From Ischnura elegans (lineage: Eukaryota > Arthropoda > Insecta > Odonata > Coenagrionidae), in contig NC_060246.1 of the NCBI RefSeq assembly GCF_921293095.1, forward strand, positions 112,572,941 to 112,636,940: a stretch of 64,000 nt of DNA, read 5' to 3'. The notes beneath the pieces were generated by a model that made no database searches, was not told the origin of the DNA, and was given only the letters and a program-made list of their open reading frames with translations. Below, one piece after another: positions 58,795 to 64,000 of the stretch (the first letter of the stretch is position 1; each line of letters begins with the position of its first letter). Both the position numbers and the translations under genes were made by a program.

Positions 58795-60518
58795 TATTGG
58801 AAGAAACTCTCTCCAAATGTTATAACTCAAAAGTACCAAATATCATAAGTAAAAAAATATTAAAACGAAAGCAATAAGGTCATTCAGATTTTTGTTTTTT
58901 ATAAAAGAAGTAAGAGGCAACGTGTACCAAGCTTCTACGGGAGCGACTGATGCCTCCTGTGTATAATCCTTCTTGAGTGAAATCGGGAATGCGGTGGAAG
59001 CGACACCTGTCCGATACGGCACCTGAGGTTTTTTTATTTTGAGATAGTTAAATTGGCAGTCATGTGAAGGATCCTTTGGGTCATTGTAAAGGTGGGATTT
59101 TACGTTGATTTTTAGCACCCTCCTTTCGTTACTCTCATCGCCATGACGTTAACGGAAATATCCGATGATATTTTTTGTGTAAGTATTTTTAGTGACGGAT
59201 TCCGACATTTAGAAGGGATTCTGTGTCAAGGTTGTTACTTTCTAATTTTTTACCGTAGTGCTGGTATCTTAAAATTAATTTCGACGGATCTCTTTCGTAA
59301 ATTTTGTCCATACCGAGGAAGAAATAATAAAGGAAGAAGTTTGATGTTCGTTTTCGTTCACCTTCCCTATTTTCAACGTAATAACATCATTTTGACTTCT
59401 TTTGAAGAATGTTTAAAAGCGAATTAAATCTTGCAAGAAGGAAAGTTTGTGGAACATCCTTGGAAATGGCACATGTCCCTTCAAACTGGTGTGAGAGAAA
59501 TATGTCGAAAAAAAAACCCTTTCTTTAGAGTTGATATCAGCCAGACGAGTACTCTAGCGAAGATTGAGATTTTTTTTGCGTATTACGTATTTTTTCCGTG
59601 TATTTTATATTCGAATTCCCCAGGAAAATATATTTTCTGCTCCCATTTCGGAATGTAAAGCAAATATTTGATAACTTCGATGATTGTTATCGAAAGTAAC
59701 AGTCTGATTATTTAGGGAGCGTGTATATAGTGGGTTATAAGTATCATTGTAATTAATTACGCAGTCCGAAGATAGATAACTCTCTCCTTTTATTCAAGTA
59801 AATACCGCGGGCACATTCCTATTCGTCATCTTCGAATAGCTGGCATTCGAGCAGAGATTGGCGTCTCGTATTTTCCCTGGAGCATCCAATGTTAACTTTG
59901 ATATCTCGACTCTCTAGGAGATTTTTTCCCCTTTCGGAATTGATAGCGCGCAAACTCCGTGGGATAATTTCTCACGTCGCTCCCGGCATTTTTGTGACGC
60001 TGCGCGTCCTTGATAAAATATTGAGACCGAGTTTGGGTCTCAGATTAATCTCGCCGGCAGAAAATCGAAATTTTGTAGCCTTTTCTGTATTATTTTCTCT
60101 GAAAATCGAAGTTTTTGGGTCCTCCAGTCTCGATTGTACTCATGCAGTCGTATAATGGATATGAAAAGATGTTAGAAAATGCACCTTATTTAATTATTAA
60201 CCAGTTTTTAATATTTCATTAAGTTTCTTTCATATTAGGCCAATATCAACTGTTTTCTAAAAAAAACCAAGATAGCTTGAGTTTATACACTTTACGCTGA
60301 AACGGAAGTCAATTTCGTTCCGTTAATTTTTTCTTCGTATATCCAGTTAATATCCATTTAAATGTTTTTCAAAACTATTTAAAATCGCGTTTTTGTTTGT
60401 ATTACTGTGCTTTAAAAAAATGTGTATGCACTGTTATTTCCCTTTTAGGAGTGCATGTAGGAGATTTGCCTCTAATTTACTCTTTTTCCCCGCATCATAT
60501 TGATTTAATCTATTTATA
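58795..60518. other. Stretch with one unrecognised minus-strand frame
   Basis: The 91-codon minus frame at 58843-59118 (MLKINVKSHLYNDPKDPSHD, then QVPYRTGVASTAFPI) is coherent but not recognised. Nothing else is supported. Confidence 0.3.
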
Positions 60519-60735
60519 GGCCACATCTTGAGACATGATGGCCTGATGAAAACAATCGTCGAAGGACAGGTGGAAGGCAAGAATGGAAAAGGAAGACCTC
60601 GAACAAAATATATGGAACAAGTAAAGAGAGATGTGAAAGAGAAGAAATACGTAGGAGTGAAAAGATTAGCTGATAGGAGAACTGAGTGGAGAGCTGCGTC
60701 AAACCAATCCTAGGATTGTTGACCAGTGATGATGA
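60519..60735 (+). mobile_element. LINE 3'-terminal fragment with (GAT)n tail
   Basis: The frame begins GHILRHDGLMKTIVEGQVEG, continues KNGKGRPRTKYMEQVKRDV and ends in TAG near 60711. A GATGATGATGATT tail follows at about 60727-60740, the simple-repeat end of many LINEs. The fragment is severely 5' truncated. Confidence 0.75.
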
Positions 60736-60740
60736 TGATT

Positions 60741-61929
60741 AAAATTTTAGCGCAATTTAAAGCGCATTTAAATATTTTTTTCTGTTGATAAAAGGCCTAT
60801 GAATGACTTTTATATTAAGTTTTTACGATTTATTTAATAGCAGTCAATGTGCTAGTGCCTCAACAACTGATCTGGAATTGATTGAAAACAGATATTGACC
60901 AACTCGAGCAAATTTTTGTTGATAAATATATTTAATAAATATTTTTTCATTGCTTCCAAGAATTATTTATGCCCAATTGATCGAATTTCCACTTTATCAA
61001 ACATGTGTGCTATCTAGGCAGTTTTATCCTGAATGCGATGCAACCCAAATGACATGTATTCACCCTTACGCCGATTAAAATAAACCGTAGAATTACCGTA
61101 GATTAGTCATCACTGATTCATTCTTGGTTGCTCTACGATTTCATGTATGGTAAATTTTTTCGCGTTTGCCAGGACTCGCATGAAGACTCTCCAACTCACT
61201 TGAAGGCTATATTAATGCTGCCGCGTCGCTATAGCTTATTCTTCACTCTACACAGAGCATTGATAGACGCAGATCGACGCATTTTTCCCAATATGTGTTT
61301 GAAATAGGGCATTTGCACTCGCGAGGAATAGCATTGTAAGCTTATGGATTCGATATTATAAAATCGCGAATGTAAATTTGGATCAGAAGCTCTGATAATA
61401 GTTCATTTTCACGTGAAATTCGGCTCGTTCTGTCGTCAGAATCGCGAGCATCGTCAAAATCGTCAGCAGCAACGTTATTGAACTCATTTAAATTCGCGAT
61501 GAGTTGGAGCACACTTATGACCGAATGGAGAATCCTCAATTGTAATTTCCGTGGTATCAACCAGTAACCTCAGTACAAGGAAAAATCTATCTTTATTTAT
61601 TTGTAATGAGATGAAAAAATCCCGTCATCTGTGCAAGAGCAAAAACCTTTTCGTCGATGCGAAATTCATTGACAACTTATAATCTGCAAAAAAATTTAAA
61701 TGATCGACCAATCTCCTTGTGAATTACTTTCGGGTTTCCAATTTATTATGCTTGATGGGTGTCGGCGTTCGACGTTGGTCGGAATTATTCATTCAGAAAC
61801 TAACCCGGTTGAGAAACCCGGAAGAATTCACCCGTACCATTCACTGGAAAAGCATTAGTACCTTCAATTCATTGATATTTCTGGAAAACCTTAAATTGTC
61901 GGATTAATGAGTTTTAAGTGTGGTTTTAG
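60741..61929. other. AT-rich stretch, nothing identified
   Basis: Short frames (61342-61560 minus, 61719-61907 plus) have no recognised domain. Confidence 0.4.
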
Positions 61930-62285
61930 TCGTCATGCATTTCGAAAGACTTTCGTCGAGTGGCGCAGATCCCGGCTTTCAAGCCGTTTCCTCGTGAGTC
62001 CCCTCGTCTCTGTCTGCTAATCGTCCTCGCCTCGGTTCTCGGCTTGGATACTTTCGTCGTGGCGGTCGAGAGATTATCTGCAGTGGTGTGTTGTACATGT
62101 GAGGGTGTGTCTGAGAGAACTATCATTTTTATAAGCGCCCACAGGAATAGACGTGGCGACCGTGAATGTACCCCATTGAGTTTTAAAAAGCCTTCTCAAG
62201 GGGCTAAGGAGTGGCGTGGACGTACTGAGTGGACCACTCGCTTCGCTTGTGCCTAAACATCCTGTGTTGCAACCCTCCTCCCTCC
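61930..62285. promoter_or_regulatory. GC-rich island, candidate promoter or first exon
   Basis: CpG and GC rise over about 350 bp, with a donor-like CTCGTGAGTCC near 61990 and no recognised coding. It resembles the islands at 37.3, 44-46 and 55.4 kb. Confidence 0.3.
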
Positions 62286-62542
62286 CTCCCTCCTCAGAGA
62301 ATAAATAAAACCCGCGATCTCTCGTCTCCTTGGCAATGAGCGGAAATTTTTGCGCCATCCCTTATTTTTACGACCTCTCTTCTGAAGAATGCTTTCCTTT
62401 GTCTCTCTCCAAATGTTAGTCGTTTCCAAGGGAACTGCATGGAAGAAGCCCCAGAAGTCCATTGCGTGAAAACTTGATTTTTGTTTCCTTTTCCGTTATC
62501 ATTAAAGTAGTCTACCGACCAAGGTAGTTTTCCATGTAGTAT

Positions 62543-62880
62543 TTAAGAAGTATTCTGGCAGTCTCCCCTCCTTTCATGGACTTCCCTATTAAATTTATAG
62601 AAAGGCCTGCTCCCTTTAATTCTATCTAAAAACCGTAATCTCTTCCTTCCTATCCCCCCTTTACCCAGCATTATATCCTCCAACTCTGTTTTCAATATAC
62701 CATCCCCCCTCAGTACTCGCTCCATCCATTGCCTTCTATCTCCTCTGTTTATTTCGTATATCATCTAGAAGCTGCCTCTCCTAACCCACCATGTCCAGCA
62801 CTTCGTCCTTCCTCCTCCTTTCCATTAACTTCGCCTTCTTCATACTTCTCCACTCCTGTCAAAAATGTTCACAGCGGGTC
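62543..62880 (-). pseudogene. LINE C-terminal fragment (endonuclease/RT-type)
   Basis: The minus frame RRQWMERVLRGDGILKTELE, then KGGIGRKRLRFLDRIKGSRP, is the post-RT C-terminal block. Just upstream in another frame, AKLMERRRKDEVLDMVG is the preceding conserved segment, separated by a stop. The RT core is absent. Confidence 0.7.
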
Positions 62881-63269
62881 GATGAATTTTGAGCAAACCA
62901 CTTATTTTTATTATTTGCAATACATAAAGCTACCAAATTTTTCGCGAAAAGCTATAATAATTTCAGATCACTTCCACAATTTCCTCTCAGTATTTGTAAT
63001 AGACTAGAAATCATGTGTGCGGGCAATTTATAAAATATCTCTATTATTTATAATACAATTATGTACGGAACATTAATTAAAAATGACTGTGTGTTTCCGA
63101 AATATGAACAATTTGCTACATCTTGCGTTAGAGTCTTTGCACTTGTGTGAGGAATGGCTTTAAAGAATTTTGAATTCGTTAAATCTTGTCGCCATGAATA
63201 CAATTGTTAGTTAACAGCCCTAGTTATATCTTCTATACCCGTGAACAAGGGACTACATCGATGACTTCC

Positions 63270-63770
63270 CAGTCTGTCCCGTAAAAGCTTAATTTTTGTT
63301 GCCGTTTTGAGCGCATTTTAATCGGTTTTCACAAATATCCGCAGCGCGGCGATGAGTGCGGAGCGATCCATTTGTTCTTAAGGCCGCTATACACGGTGAA
63401 TGATCGTGCGAATGATCATGCTGAATGATCACGTGATCATTCACAGGATCATGCGGGCAAAATAGAACATGTTTTAAATTTCACTGTATGATCATGCGCA
63501 TGAAGGTTCGTTCATTCGCGAATTGTTCCGTCATACACGGTTAATGATCGTGCTGAATGATCATGCGAATGAAATCTTTCGCCGTGAATAGCGGTTGTAG
63601 ACTATTTGCAGTCGCGAGAAATAAATCACATTTAAAAGTTACGTCTTCGATTGATCACTTCATCGTGATAGAAAATTTCGGTTAACAATTATGGCACATT
63701 TATCCGCAAAATTCGGATCTCTTTGCTCTTCAGGGACGCCATTGGCGACTTAAGTAATTCTATTTACACG
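63270..63770 (-). repeat. Fold-back repeat family, inverted copy split by a MITE
   Basis: Left part 63270-63380 (GCATTTTAATCGGTTTTCAC, GAGTGCGGAGCGATCC) and right part 63598-63770 (GTCGCGAGAAATAA, GGATCTCTTTGCTC) match 36690-37030 in order once the MITE at 63381-63597 is removed. Confidence 0.6.
63381..63597. mobile_element. 217 bp PIF/Harbinger-like MITE, copy B
   Basis: The sequence matches copy A at 27491-27683 along its length, including AGGCCGCTATACACGG at the left end. The right end (GCCGTGAATAGCGGTTG) has drifted. A three-base TTA precedes it, and the matching right flank is altered (TAG). Confidence 0.8.
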
Positions 63771-64000
63771 ATCATTGGGTTACACCCATCAGAAGGCTGT
63801 TGGGACAATGCTGTATTGTAATATTTGTGATTGTATTTACTCAGGAAAGTAATTTGTAATTATGGCTGTTTGTCGAATTTTTATTTGGAGATGATTCATA
63901 AAAATTGCTAAATTTTAAATTTTATTCTTCGCGAGTGCAATTACCCTATGCAAGTATTCAGAATTAATTTTCATCGCTCTGTCCTCGCCGCCACGCTTCG

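Overview
The window is eukaryotic, and its gene structures and repeats point to an arthropod, most likely an insect. It is AT-rich with scattered GC-rich islands, has short exons in kilobase introns with GT-AG borders, and carries mariner, hAT, Harbinger-like, LINE and tRNA-derived SINE remnants. The species cannot be fixed from the sequence. No bacterial operon, CRISPR array or rRNA is present.

Two protein-coding genes can be rebuilt exon by exon. On the + strand, 9364-20587 holds a complete seven-exon glyoxalase II gene (HAGH, 307 aa) with a mitochondrial-type leader, an internal second start and every metal ligand. On the - strand, 22422-21111 holds a complete five-exon gene (237 aa). It joins a TFPT/INO80F-like segment to a C-terminal HMG box, so it is probably a subunit of the INO80 chromatin remodeller. 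The two genes converge, with stop codons about 520 bp apart. The INO80F-like gene starts next to a possible divergent non-coding exon that ends in a strong donor at 23250/23251.

The left end (1-9 kb) is repeat-rich. It holds a THAP-type zinc-finger exon, a LINE tail, a 0.25 kb MITE, a perfect 30-bp-arm hairpin, two copies of a roughly 0.6 kb inverted-terminal-repeat element and the C-terminus of a hAT transposase. The right two thirds (24-64 kb) has no confidently identified host coding gene. It contains many repeats: SINEs, Harbinger-like MITEs (one inside a SINE, one inside another repeat), hAT-like MITEs with 8 bp target duplications, a broken mariner beside a 5'-truncated LINE, three small LINE C-terminal fragments, a repeated element with a short shared coding tail, and a dispersed fold-back repeat family.

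GC-rich islands at about 37.3, 43.9-46.2, 55.4 and 62.0 kb, weaker ones at 42.4 and 51.9 kb, and two short ATG-plus-donor segments (42519-42554, 46145-46192) resemble alternative first exons of a large + strand gene lying mostly to the right. That reading is inference. The 44.5-46.4 kb island also carries an unusual degenerate repeat of about 60 bp.
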